From the NCBI RefSeq assembly GCF_013408095.1, contig NZ_JACBZF010000009.1, positions 32,501 through 65,618 of the forward strand: DNA of 33,118 bases, read 5' to 3'. This DNA is from Novosphingobium marinum (GTDB taxonomy: Bacteria > Pseudomonadota > Alphaproteobacteria > Sphingomonadales > Sphingomonadaceae). The stretch's first letter is position 1; every line of letters begins with the position of its first letter. Both the position numbers and the translations under genes were made by a program. Of this stretch, positions 26,194 through 33,118 are shown in pieces. The notes beneath the pieces were generated by a model. It did no database searches. It saw only the letters and a list, made by a program, of their open reading frames with translations, and was not told the DNA's origin.

Positions 26194-26548
26194 TCGCAAG
26201 ACGCTGGTTATCGTGGAAGACGATTTCCTGATCGCCGAATACCTGCGCGTCCTGAGCGAGGATATGGGCGCCGAAGTCGTCGGCATGGCGAGCGAGGCAG
26301 ATCAGGGGCGCGAACTCATTGGCGAAAAGGTGCCCGACTACGTGATCATGGATGTCCGGCTTGGTGGCAAGCGGGACGGCGTCGACATCGCGATCGAGGT
26401 CCATGAACGCCACCCGCACATCAAGATCATATTCGTCACGGGGTCGAACGAGCCGCCGACACTCGACCGCATCCAGCAGGATGACCCCCATCGGGTCCTG
26501 ATCAAGCCGATCAACCCCGGCGACCTTGAAAGCGCGCTCAACTCCTGA
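26186..26548 (+). CDS. single-domain response regulator (CheY-like receiver)
   Basis: A 120-residue receiver domain with no output domain. It starts MSDRKTLVIVEDDFLIAEYL. The acidic pocket is Asp12 and Asp13, the phosphoacceptor is Asp56 in VIMDVRLGG, the conserved Thr is Thr85 in FVTGSNEP, and Lys107 sits in LIKPI. Its ATG lies inside the last codons of the kinase gene (eight-base overlap), so the two are translated together and the kinase is its obvious partner. Stand-alone receivers can pass phosphate to other proteins or act as phosphate sinks. The FATGUY motif of alphaproteobacterial stress-response receivers is only partly matched (FVTGS), so I do not assign it to that group. Confidence 0.93.
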   Translation: MSDRKTLVIVEDDFLIAEYLRVLSEDMGAEVVGMASEADQGRELIGEKVPDYVIMDVRLGGKRDGVDIAIEVHERHPHIKIIFVTGSNEPPTLDRIQQDDPHRVLIKPINPGDLESALNS

Positions 26549-26560
26549 ACGCCGGGCGCG

Positions 26561-27109
26561 TCAGTCCGCCTTCGCGTTCTCGCGAAAGCTTCGGCGCAAC
26601 TTCTGCAGCTTGGGCGGAATGATCGCGAGGCAGTATGGATTACCCTGCCCTTCGCCCTCCCAGTATTCCTGGTGATAATCCTCCGCCGGGTACCACGTGG
26701 CGTGCTGCTCGCCGCCTTCGAAGCCTTCGACGGTCGTGACCACCCGGCCGCCGTGCTCCTCGTTCGCGCGGGCGAGCGCGGCCTGCGCCTCGGCCTGCTG
26801 GTCGGGTGTCAGCGGAAAGATCGCGCTGCGGTACTGGGTGCCGATGTCGTTGCCCTGCCGGTTGAGCTGCGTCGGATCATGCGTCGCCATGAAGATGTCG
26901 AGGATCTGCGCGTAGGACACCGCCTGCGGATCGAACGTCACGCGGATCGCCTCTGCATGGCCAGTCGTTCCGCTGCACACCTGCTTGTAGGTAGGGTTCT
27001 CCACTTCGCCGCCGATATAGCCGCTTTCGACTTCTCCGACGCCGATCACGTCCCGGAACACCGCCTCGGTGCACCAGAAGCATCCGCCTGCCAGGATTGC
27101 CGTTTCCAT
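26561..27109 (-). CDS. msrA: peptide methionine sulfoxide reductase MsrA
   Basis: Reduces methionine-S-sulfoxide in damaged proteins using thioredoxin. The 182-residue protein starts METAILAGGCFWC, with the catalytic Cys10 in the GCFWC motif. It then has GYIGG (the Tyr/Gly pocket), NPTYKQVCSGTTGHAEAI, and HDPTQLNRQGNDIGTQYRSAIF, all characteristic. Further Cys residues near the C-terminus (NPYCLAI) may act as resolving Cys. The ATG at 27109 has GGAG six bases upstream; a much longer open frame upstream crosses the divergent gene and is not coding. It converges with the response regulator, 12 bases between stops. Confidence 0.96.
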   Translation of the reverse strand: METAILAGGCFWCTEAVFRDVIGVGEVESGYIGGEVENPTYKQVCSGTTGHAEAIRVTFDPQAVSYAQILDIFMATHDPTQLNRQGNDIGTQYRSAIFPLTPDQQAEAQAALARANEEHGGRVVTTVEGFEGGEQHATWYPAEDYHQEYWEGEGQGNPYCLAIIPPKLQKLRRSFRENAKAD

Positions 27110-27218
27110 CTGTCGCTCCATCTTGCTCGTCGCCGGGTAGATAGGAATGCCATCGGCGGTTGTCATTGCCGCATCGCGATCTAGGATGCGTCGCATGACC
27201 ACATGGGGAGGTTTTCCG

Positions 27219-28076
27219 ATGCGCCGTATTGCCATAGCCGCCGCTGCCTTTACCGGCCTTTTTGCAACCGGACTCGCGGCACAGGGACCCGCCGAACGTG
27301 ACGGCTCGACCTGCGAGAGCTGCAAACCGCTCCTCGAACGCGCGCTCGAACATCCTTCGCGCAGCGAGGACCGGGCCCGTGACCAGTACCGCCATCCGGT
27401 CGAGACGCTGGAGTTCTTCCGGGTCGAGCCGGGGATGAAAGTGGGCGAGTTCGCTCCCGGCGGCGGCTGGTATTCGCGCGTGATCGGCAATTACCTCGAC
27501 GAGGACGGAAAGCTGGTCGGTATCTTCTTCGATCCCAGCAAGATGCCCATTCCCGAGGATCGCCGGCAGGGCATCCGGGACAGCGCGGCCAAGTTTGCCG
27601 CCGGGGCCGCCGGGTGGACGGGCCTTCCCGAAAGCCGCTTCGCCGGCATGACGACAGAGAAAATCCCCGACGCCGAGAAGGGTACCTTCGACCGCGTCCT
27701 CGTCATCCGCATGATGCACAACATGTTCCGCTGGAACACCGCCGACAGCGAGATCGCGGCGATGCGCGAACTGCTGAAGGACGACGGCCTGCTCGGCATC
27801 GTGCAGCACCGCGCCAAGGCCGAAGCGCCCTGGTCCTACGCCAACGGCACGAAGGGATACCTGCGGCAGGCCGACGTGGTGAAGTTCATGGAAGTGAACG
27901 GCTTCGAGCTTGTCGACAGCGCCGAGATCAACGCCAATCCGGCCGACGATGCCGACTGGCCGGGCGGCGTGTGGACCCTGCCGCCGACGCTCTCGCAGAA
28001 AGAGACGGCGCGCGAGCGTTACGAGGCCATCGGCGAGAGCGATCGCATGACGCTTCTGTTCCGCAAGGCACCCTGA
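27219..28076 (+). CDS. exported methyltransferase-like protein (COG4798-type)
   Basis: A 285-residue protein with a signal peptide (MRRIAIAAAAFTGLFATGLAAQG) and then a class I SAM-dependent methyltransferase-like fold. The SAM-binding strand is MKVGEFAPGGGWYSRVIGNYL, with a proximal acidic residue in LVGIFFDPSKM. FDRVLVIRMMHNMFRW follows, as does DDGLLGIVQHRAK in the place of the post-motif strands. This matches the 'predicted methyltransferase' group COG4798, whose members often have a signal peptide although SAM is not known in the periplasm. A Cys pair (CESC) lies just after the signal. The ATG at 27219 is supported by GGGGAGG seven bases upstream. Divergent from msrA. Function unknown. 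Confidence 0.85.
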   Translation: MRRIAIAAAAFTGLFATGLAAQGPAERDGSTCESCKPLLERALEHPSRSEDRARDQYRHPVETLEFFRVEPGMKVGEFAPGGGWYSRVIGNYLDEDGKLVGIFFDPSKMPIPEDRRQGIRDSAAKFAAGAAGWTGLPESRFAGMTTEKIPDAEKGTFDRVLVIRMMHNMFRWNTADSEIAAMRELLKDDGLLGIVQHRAKAEAPWSYANGTKGYLRQADVVKFMEVNGFELVDSAEINANPADDADWPGGVWTLPPTLSQKETARERYEAIGESDRMTLLFRKAP

Positions 28077-28158
28077 ACGCGGCGGAGCGTCAGCAGCCGT
28101 TAAGCCTGCGAAGAGCTTCCTCCACGGCTCGCCTTTGGTGACCTATTGGAGGAAGTCG

Positions 28159-28923
28159 ATGAGAACATTGATACTTTCCGGCGCAGTGCCCCTGCTCGTC
28201 GGCGGATGCGGAAATGCCGCCTACGATGCGCGCGGCGTCGACCACGAAGAGACACTGCTTTCGGTCAGCACCACCGGCGAGGCAGAGTCCCGTCCCGACG
28301 AGGCGCAGTTCCAGGCGGGCATCAATACCTGGGCGCGCAATGCGAAAGCGGCAACGGCGGCCAATCACGAGCAGATCGAGGAGATCGTCGCCGCGCTCAA
28401 GGAACAGGGGATACCCGAAGACGATATCCAGACGCGCACCGTCAGCGTCCAGCGCATCGACTGGGGCGATCGCAAGGGGCAGTTCCAGGCAAGCAACGTC
28501 GTCAATGTCACCGTCCGCAACGTCGACCGCGCGGGCGAGGCGGTGACCGCCGTGACCGACGCTGGCGCAAATCTGATGAGCGGCCCGGACTTGCGCATGG
28601 CAGACCCGGAAACGACGGCAAACCTCGCGTATGCGCAGGCGTTCAAGGCCGCCAGGGCGCGCGCCGACGCTTATGCGCAAGCCGCGAACATGGAAATCTC
28701 GCGCGTGCTGACCATTCGCGACGCCGGCGGCTCGCAGGGAAGCAGGTACCTGCCCGCCGCGATGCCGCCACCCCCTCCGCCTCCGCCGGCGAGGATGGCC
28801 TATCCCCAGGCCATGGTCGAAAGCGTCGCAACCATGGACGCGTCGGGTTCGGGCCGGATCATGCCAGGGCAGACGACATCTGCGGTGGCCATACAGGTGG
28901 ACTTCGCGCTTCGACCGAAATAA
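28159..28923 (+). CDS. SIMPL-domain (DUF541) lipoprotein
   Basis: A 254-residue exported protein. The signal ends LLVGGC (Cys17), a good lipobox. The mature part has the SIMPL domain: LLSVSTTGEAESRPDEAQF at its start, ALKEQGIPEDDIQTRTVSVQ in the middle, and VNVTVRNVDRAGEAVTAVTDAGAN, then RADAYAQAANMEISRVLTI. After the domain comes a run of eight Pro (in AAMPPPPPPPP), followed by a short segment and a final strand. The family forms large oligomers in some species (for instance Omp28 and Bp26) and is linked to oxidative stress, but its function is poorly defined. GGAGG six bases before the ATG fixes the start. It is followed by aguB ten bases later. Confidence 0.9.
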   Translation: MRTLILSGAVPLLVGGCGNAAYDARGVDHEETLLSVSTTGEAESRPDEAQFQAGINTWARNAKAATAANHEQIEEIVAALKEQGIPEDDIQTRTVSVQRIDWGDRKGQFQASNVVNVTVRNVDRAGEAVTAVTDAGANLMSGPDLRMADPETTANLAYAQAFKAARARADAYAQAANMEISRVLTIRDAGGSQGSRYLPAAMPPPPPPPPARMAYPQAMVESVATMDASGSGRIMPGQTTSAVAIQVDFALRPK

Positions 28924-28933
28924 TCCGCGAGGC

Positions 28934-29785
28934 ATGACCAGCGTAACCGTTGCCGCGCTCCAGCTTGCGTTAAATCACGACGACGAGAGCGAGAACATCG
29001 CCGCCGTCTGCGACCTCGTGGAGGAAGCTGCGGCTCGCGGGGCGCAGATCGTTCTGCCGCCCGAACTCTTCTCAGGCCCCTATTTCTGCAAGGTCGAGGA
29101 AGAAGAGATGTTCGCGCTCGCCCGGCCCACGAGCGAGCATCCCTCGGTGATCGCGATGAAGGATCTTGCGAAAAAACTGCAAATCGCCATCCCGACCAGC
29201 TTCTTCGAGCGCGACGGGCATCATTACTACAACACCCTCGCGATGATCGGTGACGAAGGCGAAATCATCGGCACCTATCGCAAGAGTCACATCCCGGACG
29301 GTCCGGGGTACGAGGAAAAGTACTACTTCCGCCCCGGCAACGACGGTTTCAAGGTGTGGGACGTAGCCGGAACCCGCATCGGCGTGGGCGTGTGCTGGGA
29401 CCAGTGGTACCCCGAAAGCGCGCGCGTCATGGCCCTGATGGGGGCCGAGCTCCTGTTCTACCCCACCGCGATCGGGTCCGAGCCCTACGACGCCGATCTC
29501 GATACCAGCCGGATGTGGCGCCGCGCGATGCTGGGCCACGCGGTCTCGAACTGCATGCCGGTGATCGCCGCCAATCGCATCGGCAACGAGGACGGCCAGG
29601 CGTTCTACGGCCATTCCTTCATTACCGACGAGTGGGGCGATTTCCTCGCCGAGTACGGCCGCTCGCAAAGCGGCGCGCTCGTCGCGACCATAGACCTTGC
29701 CCGGGCGGCGCGGCACCGCGCTGGCATGGGCTTTTTCCGCGACCGCAGGCCCCAGCTTTACGGACGCATTTGCGAGGATATCTAG
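28934..29785 (+). CDS. aguB: N-carbamoylputrescine amidase
   Basis: A 283-residue nitrilase-superfamily (C-N hydrolase) enzyme that turns N-carbamoylputrescine into putrescine, the last step of the arginine decarboxylase/agmatine route. The catalytic triad is Glu44 (LPPELF), Lys117 (TYRKSHIPDG) and Cys154 (GVGVCWDQWYPE). The stretches SGPYFCK, GPGYEEKYYF and TAIGSEPYD fit AguB closely. It is cytoplasmic. No agmatine deiminase (aguA) or arginine decarboxylase gene is seen in the window, so the rest of the pathway must lie elsewhere. It is ten bases after the SIMPL gene and may share its transcript. Confidence 0.93.
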   Translation: MTSVTVAALQLALNHDDESENIAAVCDLVEEAAARGAQIVLPPELFSGPYFCKVEEEEMFALARPTSEHPSVIAMKDLAKKLQIAIPTSFFERDGHHYYNTLAMIGDEGEIIGTYRKSHIPDGPGYEEKYYFRPGNDGFKVWDVAGTRIGVGVCWDQWYPESARVMALMGAELLFYPTAIGSEPYDADLDTSRMWRRAMLGHAVSNCMPVIAANRIGNEDGQAFYGHSFITDEWGDFLAEYGRSQSGALVATIDLARAARHRAGMGFFRDRRPQLYGRICEDI

Positions 29786-29812
29786 CGGGTTCGGCTGGCC
29801 GGCCTAGCCCGC
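29785..29812. terminator. hairpin between aguB and the M20 peptidase gene
   Basis: A 28-base near-palindrome centred on GGCC, with eleven Watson-Crick or wobble pairs and one mismatch (GCGGG...CCCGC outer arm). It lies between the convergent aguB and M20 genes and overlaps the last codons of the latter. It has no T-run, so it may act as a weak bidirectional terminator. Confidence 0.4.
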
Positions 29813-31222
29813 AAGGTCCTTCAGGATCACGTACCAGTGGTCGAGCCCGCCGTAGAATGACTCGGTCAGGATCCGCTCGTTAAGACCGTGCGCATACTGG
29901 TCCTCGGGTCGCGCCGCGACGCCCGAGATTGCGACCACCGGCATGCCGAGCGTGCGGTAGTGCATGCCGTCTGTCCCGCCCGATTCCATGTAGGGAATGA
30001 TGGCGACATTTCCGAAGCGCTTTTTCAGGCTTTTCGCGAGCGCTGAGCGAACATCGGGGCGCAGTTCGGAGATCGGGCTTTCGGTCACGTCGGTGTCTAG
30101 CGTGAATTGCACGGCATCGTTGGCGATGGCCTGCTTCAGCGCCTCCTCGGTCGCCTCGACGCCGACGCCGGGAAAGATGCGGCAGTTGACGGTAGCCTTG
30201 GCCGATTGCGGCAGCGCGTTCTCGGCATGGCCGGCATCGAGCATCGTGGCGATGCAGGTCGTTCCGAGCGTGCCGACATAGGCCGGGTCGGCGCGCAAGG
30301 TCGCGATCGCTTCCTCGTCGGTGGGGTCTTCGGCGAATTGCCGCATCGCCGCGCCGAGTTCGCCCGGAACGGTCTTGCCCAGCTCACGAAAATAGCTGCG
30401 CGTCAACGGGGTCGCCTGAACCGGAAAGGTATAGTCGCGGACCTTGAGCAGCGCATCGGCAAGCTCGTAGATCGCATTGTCCTTGCGGGGGCGAGAGGAA
30501 TGGCCGCCGGGGTTGGTGACCGTCAGGATAAAGGTCGCGAAGGTCTTTTCCGCCGCCTGCACCCGCATGGCGAGCGGCGTAAAGTCGGAGGCGAGCGCGA
30601 TGCCGCCGGCGTCGCTGTTCAGAACGATCCCGGGCTCGACGTTCTCGGCCACCCATTTCGCCTGCGCGCGGGTGGAGACCATCCCGCTTTCCTCGTCTCC
30701 CGAGAATGCGAGGTAGATGTCGCGAGACGGCGTCCAGCCTTCCTGCCTGAGCCTGATGAAAGTGCTGACGAGGTTGGTCACACCGTATTTGTTGTCGGTG
30801 ACGCCGCGTCCGTACAGATAGCCGCCGTCCTCGGTCAGTTCGAAGGGATTGCGTTCCCAGTCCTCCGGCCGGGCGTCTACCACGTCCATGTGCGCAAGCA
30901 CCACGATCGGCCGCGCTTTCGACCGCGACTTGCCCGGATACCGCACGATCAGGCCCTGCGTGCGCTCGCCGTCGCTGTCGTAATCGGTCGCCATGATGTT
31001 CCCGGGCGCGAAGCCGGCCGCTTCGAGACGCTGCGAGAGGTAGGACACAAGCTCCGGCACCTGCGTGTGCCCCTTCGCAGTGCGGAAGGCGATGACGTCG
31101 CGATAGAGATCACGCGCCATCTGCTCGTGCTCGGTACGGTCCTGGGCGAAGGCGGGAGCCGCCACCGCGAGCGGCAAGGCCGCCGCCAGAGAGATGAATG
31201 TCCGGAAACGGCTGCGGGGCAT
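29804..31222 (-). CDS. M20-family metallopeptidase, exported
   Basis: A 472-residue zinc peptidase. The signal peptide is MPRSRFRTFISLAAALPL... with cleavage near AFA-QD (residue 27). M20 motifs are His111 in VVLAHMDVV, Asp143 in YGRGVTDNK, Glu177 and Glu178 in FSGDEESG, Asp near 205 in LNSDAGG, and His in AHGLNERI near the C-terminus. The dimerisation domain includes VTNPGGHSSRP. M20 enzymes remove residues from dipeptides or act as carboxypeptidases; here the enzyme works in the periplasm, on unknown substrates. The ATG at 31222 has AAGGA eight bases upstream. It is divergent from folK, with the third copy of the dyad motif between them. Confidence 0.93.
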   Translation of the reverse strand: MPRSRFRTFISLAAALPLAVAAPAFAQDRTEHEQMARDLYRDVIAFRTAKGHTQVPELVSYLSQRLEAAGFAPGNIMATDYDSDGERTQGLIVRYPGKSRSKARPIVVLAHMDVVDARPEDWERNPFELTEDGGYLYGRGVTDNKYGVTNLVSTFIRLRQEGWTPSRDIYLAFSGDEESGMVSTRAQAKWVAENVEPGIVLNSDAGGIALASDFTPLAMRVQAAEKTFATFILTVTNPGGHSSRPRKDNAIYELADALLKVRDYTFPVQATPLTRSYFRELGKTVPGELGAAMRQFAEDPTDEEAIATLRADPAYVGTLGTTCIATMLDAGHAENALPQSAKATVNCRIFPGVGVEATEEALKQAIANDAVQFTLDTDVTESPISELRPDVRSALAKSLKKRFGNVAIIPYMESGGTDGMHYRTLGMPVVAISGVAARPEDQYAHGLNERILTESFYGGLDHWYVILKDLAG

Positions 31223-31244
31223 CCAGGGTCCTTTTCGATTCCAA

Positions 31245-31259
31245 GTGCGGATTTCGCAC
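31245..31259. repeat. dyad motif GTGCG-N5-CGCAC, copy 3
   Basis: GTGCG, GATTT, CGCAC: the five-base-arm version of the motif at 11211 and 11922, with the same five-base spacer. It lies between the divergent M20 peptidase and folK genes, where it could affect both promoters. Confidence 0.45.
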
Positions 31260-31288
31260 GCTAGGCAGCCGCCATGGCCGGAGCAAGC

Positions 31289-31780
31289 ATGCAATCCTAC
31301 GTCATCGCGCTCGGCTCGAACCGCCGCCATGCGCGGCACGGTAGCCCCGCCGGGGTTTTGCGCGCCGCATGCGCTGCAATGGAAGGCGAGGGCCTTCGTA
31401 TCCGCACCTCATCCCCGGTCGAGGCGAGCACTCCGCTCGGTCCGTCGCGCCGGCGCTTCGCGAACGCGGCCGTGCTGGTGGAGACGCGGCTCTCGCCTCC
31501 CGACGTGCTGTCCCGTCTCAAGGCCATCGAGGCCTGCTTCGGCAGGAGGCCGCGCGGCCGCCGGTGGGGCGAGCGCGTTCTCGACCTCGACATCGTGCTG
31601 TGGAGCGGCGGAACCTGGTGCACGCCCCACCTGCGCATTCCGCACCCGCATTTTCGCGAGCGCCAGTTCGTGCTCGGCCCGCTCGCGGCGATCGTCCCCA
31701 CCTGGCGCGATCCGTTGACCGGTCTTGCCGTGCGCCATCTCCAAGCCCGCTTGACCGCGCCGCGTCCGGACCTTAGTTGA
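31289..31780 (+). CDS. folK: 2-amino-4-hydroxy-6-hydroxymethyldihydropteridine pyrophosphokinase
   Basis: HPPK transfers pyrophosphate from ATP to 6-hydroxymethyl-dihydropterin in folate synthesis. The 163-residue protein starts MQSYVIALGSN, the classic N-terminus of the family. RFANAAVLVET, FGRRPRGRRWGERVLDLDIVLW (containing the R..w..R.lDlDil signature with the metal-binding Asp pair) and LRIPHPHFRERQFVLGPLA complete the fold. The ATG at 31289 has GGAG five bases upstream; an in-frame ATG at 31274 is a second choice. Other folate genes are not adjacent. It ends 23 bases before the tRNA-Lys gene. Confidence 0.92.
   Translation: MQSYVIALGSNRRHARHGSPAGVLRAACAAMEGEGLRIRTSSPVEASTPLGPSRRRFANAAVLVETRLSPPDVLSRLKAIEACFGRRPRGRRWGERVLDLDIVLWSGGTWCTPHLRIPHPHFRERQFVLGPLAAIVPTWRDPLTGLAVRHLQARLTAPRPDLS
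31751..31778 (+). promoter_or_regulatory. putative promoter of tRNA-Lys
   Basis: TTGACC (31751-31756), 16 bases, TTAGTT (31773-31778), inside the end of folK. It would start transcription about 18 bases before the tRNA. A 12-base palindrome GCGACGCGTCGC (31789-31800) lies between. Weak evidence. Confidence 0.3.
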
Positions 31781-31803
31781 CCCAACCTGCGACGCGTCGC
31801 GTG

Positions 31804-31879
31804 GGGCCCTTAGCTCAGTCGGTAGAGCAACTGACTTTTAATCAGTAGGTCGCTGGTTCGAACCCAGCAGGGCTCACCA
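31804..31879 (+). tRNA. tRNA-Lys (anticodon UUU)
   Basis: A 76-base tRNA with encoded CCA. The acceptor stem GGGCCCT pairs with AGGGCTC (one G-U pair). D-arm AGCTC...GAGC, anticodon stem-loop ACTGA-CTTTTAA-TCAGT with anticodon TTT, and T-arm GCTGG-TTCGAAC-CCAGC are all complete. The 3' half of tRNA genes is a common integration target; the base composition changes immediately after this gene. Confidence 0.97.
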
Positions 31880-31904
31880 CCTTTTCTTTTATAAAACAGT
31901 GCTT

Positions 31905-31938
31905 TGACGGCGATATTGCCGCAAATGCGGCCCCGTCA
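31905..31938. other. nested inverted repeat just after tRNA-Lys
   Basis: Outer arms TGACGG and CCGTCA enclose an inner stem GCCGC-AAAT-GCGGC. It lies between the tRNA and the minus-strand gene ending at 31970. It may terminate that gene's transcript, or be an arm-type site of an integrated element; the sequence does not decide. The remaining bases of this 90-base gap include TTTTATAAAA and nothing else recognisable. Confidence 0.4.
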
Positions 31939-31969
31939 GTGGCGGTAAATACCGGATAGGCACCGATAT

Positions 31970-33118
31970 TTAGAGCCAGTCAGGAGTGCCAGCTTTGCTG
32001 GTAAATTCCTCACCGTCCTTCCAAACTGTCTCGATTCCTTGATTTTCAAGAAACCCGATATGATCGTCACTAGGGCGGTGCTCAAAGCAAGCGACCCTAA
32101 CGATATCGCGGCCACCGACCAGCGGTTCGGTTACAAAAGCCTCGTAATACAGGATTTGAGACAAGGCATCCCGGACACGATCGCGCTCGTCTGGTTCTGA
32201 TCCGTCGAGGGTCTTAACTTCCACCAGAATGGCCCGATCATCATGGGGAGCCAGAATATCGAATGGATCTTCGTATAGCTCGCAACCGGCCTCGACGAGT
32301 TTGCCTGCGAGTGCCTTCACAATAAGGTTATGTCGCTTCACGCGATCAGCTCTAGCAGCAATTGCTGCGGCCATTTTCTCGGGATCGAGATCTGGAGGTG
32401 GAGCAGGCTCTGATTCCTCGCCAGTGCCCGCCTGGCCTATCGTGTCAGTGGTAACCTTGCGCGGATTGCGCTTCGCTCGAGTTTTCTTCTCCTCATCCTC
32501 TGAACTGGCTGCCACGCTCTTGTCTCTTGTGGGCGCAACATGTCCTGGCGTCTGAGCAAGCTTGAATGATTGTCCGGTTTTAATGACGTCACCAAGCTGC
32601 TCGGCGAAGCGAGGCAGCATTTTCTTTGCGTTGTTCCAGTTGGACTGCGAAACGCCGATCTGATGTCTAATTTGATCCTCTTCGAGGTCAGATAGCTCCG
32701 CGATGCGATCGAGCTCTTCGGGAGAATCGTTTTTGGCCTCAAGCGCGAGGGCGCACTTTGCTCGTGTAATGCCAGGTCGGCGAGCGACCAAGCGCAACAG
32801 GACCTGATACGGGTGAGACGTCGCACCGTCCCCATCATGCGTCATGTTCGTTAAAGCGGTCCGCCAAAACGTTCTTTGGTCATCGTCCAGGCGCACATCG
32901 GCGTAGCTTGCAGCTTGACTGCCAAGAGGAGTTAATTCGAGCGTTTCGCCAGTCTCGTCGATTAGCCCTAGATGGCGATAGAGTTCCCTCAGTCCACGCG
33001 CTGCGGTTTGGTGGCCTTGATTATGAGCGGCCCCCATTGAGTGGTCCGGTTTGATTGTTAGTGCATAGTTGTCTCCGGCGCCATGGCTGACCGCAGGTGT
33101 AGCGAAGCGGAACCGGAG
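31970..33118 (-). CDS. winged-helix/PD-(D/E)XK nuclease-like protein (5' partial, island gene)
   Basis: The frame is open without a stop from the window edge, so 382 residues of a longer protein are visible; the ATG at 33037 is internal or at best optional, because the residues upstream of it look protein-like. The visible N-terminal part holds winged-helix-like segments: TAARGLRELYRHLGLIDETG followed by LELTPLGSQAA. A second possible helix-turn-helix is SDLEEDQIRHQIGVSQSNWN. A charged linker rich in Lys, Glu and Pro follows. The C-terminal domain has EDPFDILAPHDDRAILVEVKTLDG, the Asp-x(n)-Glu-x-Lys pattern of PD-(D/E)XK nucleases, then DALSQILYYE, like their QxxxY helix. Function is not known; a defence or DNA-processing role is a guess from the fold and location. 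Two hand-counted 60-base pieces (32041 and 32521 onward) have 29 and 31 G+C, against 42 at 30121. Confidence 0.65.
   Translation of the reverse strand, partial: LRFRFATPAVSHGAGDNYALTIKPDHSMGAAHNQGHQTAARGLRELYRHLGLIDETGETLELTPLGSQAASYADVRLDDDQRTFWRTALTNMTHDGDGATSHPYQVLLRLVARRPGITRAKCALALEAKNDSPEELDRIAELSDLEEDQIRHQIGVSQSNWNNAKKMLPRFAEQLGDVIKTGQSFKLAQTPGHVAPTRDKSVAASSEDEEKKTRAKRNPRKVTTDTIGQAGTGEESEPAPPPDLDPEKMAAAIAARADRVKRHNLIVKALAGKLVEAGCELYEDPFDILAPHDDRAILVEVKTLDGSEPDERDRVRDALSQILYYEAFVTEPLVGGRDIVRVACFEHRPSDDHIGFLENQGIETVWKDGEEFTSKAGTPDWL

Noticed and set aside
31880..33118. A second copy of the tRNA-Lys 3' end (attachment repeat) within the visible island part
   Set aside because: I looked for the T-arm and acceptor sequence downstream of the tRNA and did not find it; the other end must lie beyond the window if it exists.

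Overview
The window is a gene-dense, high-GC stretch of a bacterial chromosome. It most resembles an alphaproteobacterium of the order Sphingomonadales, probably Erythrobacteraceae. The reasons are the run serC-serA-hisZ-purA, a UPF0262 gene beside dnaB, a DUF1674/SDHAF4 succinate dehydrogenase assembly factor, a 41-residue zinc-ligand-free ribosomal protein L36, and a periplasmic extensin-like protein. This placement comes from protein families and gene order; no 16S or database search was possible.

Region by region. 1-3.1 kb: the end of a DUF3667 membrane protein facing ftsH and a small secreted protein. 3.2-9.9 kb: an ABM-type monooxygenase, dnaB, a tightly coupled UPF0262/GH25-like/cdd group, an AI-2E-family membrane protein, and an opposite-strand lipoprotein/M14 carboxypeptidase pair. 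9.9-11.9 kb: galE, rpmJ between two terminators, and a HAD hydrolase. 12.0-16.1 kb: the four-gene Anbu cluster (circularly permuted ATP-grasp, alpha-E protein, transglutaminase-like protease, Anbu proteasome homologue). 16.1-22.6 kb: an extensin-like lipoprotein, then serC-serA-hisZ, an entericidin-like lipoprotein, and purA. 22.6-26.6 kb: an L,D-transpeptidase, SDHAF4, an RsmB-type rRNA methyltransferase, and a HisKA_2 kinase overlapping a single-domain response regulator. 26.6-31.8 kb: msrA, an exported methyltransferase-like protein, a SIMPL lipoprotein, aguB, an M20 peptidase and folK.

At 31.80 kb a complete tRNA-Lys(UUU) gene marks a sharp change. The remaining 1.2 kb is visibly richer in A+T and holds one gene, open to the window edge, with an N-terminal winged-helix-like part and a C-terminal PD-(D/E)XK-nuclease-like motif. 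This looks like the edge of a tRNA-associated genomic island and is the most likely place for something undescribed, but most of it lies outside the window.

No intergenic stretch exceeds 300 bases. The longest, about 280 bases before serC, holds a promoter and a structured leader resembling the serC RNA motif. No rRNA, CRISPR array, transposase, integrase or replication origin was seen.
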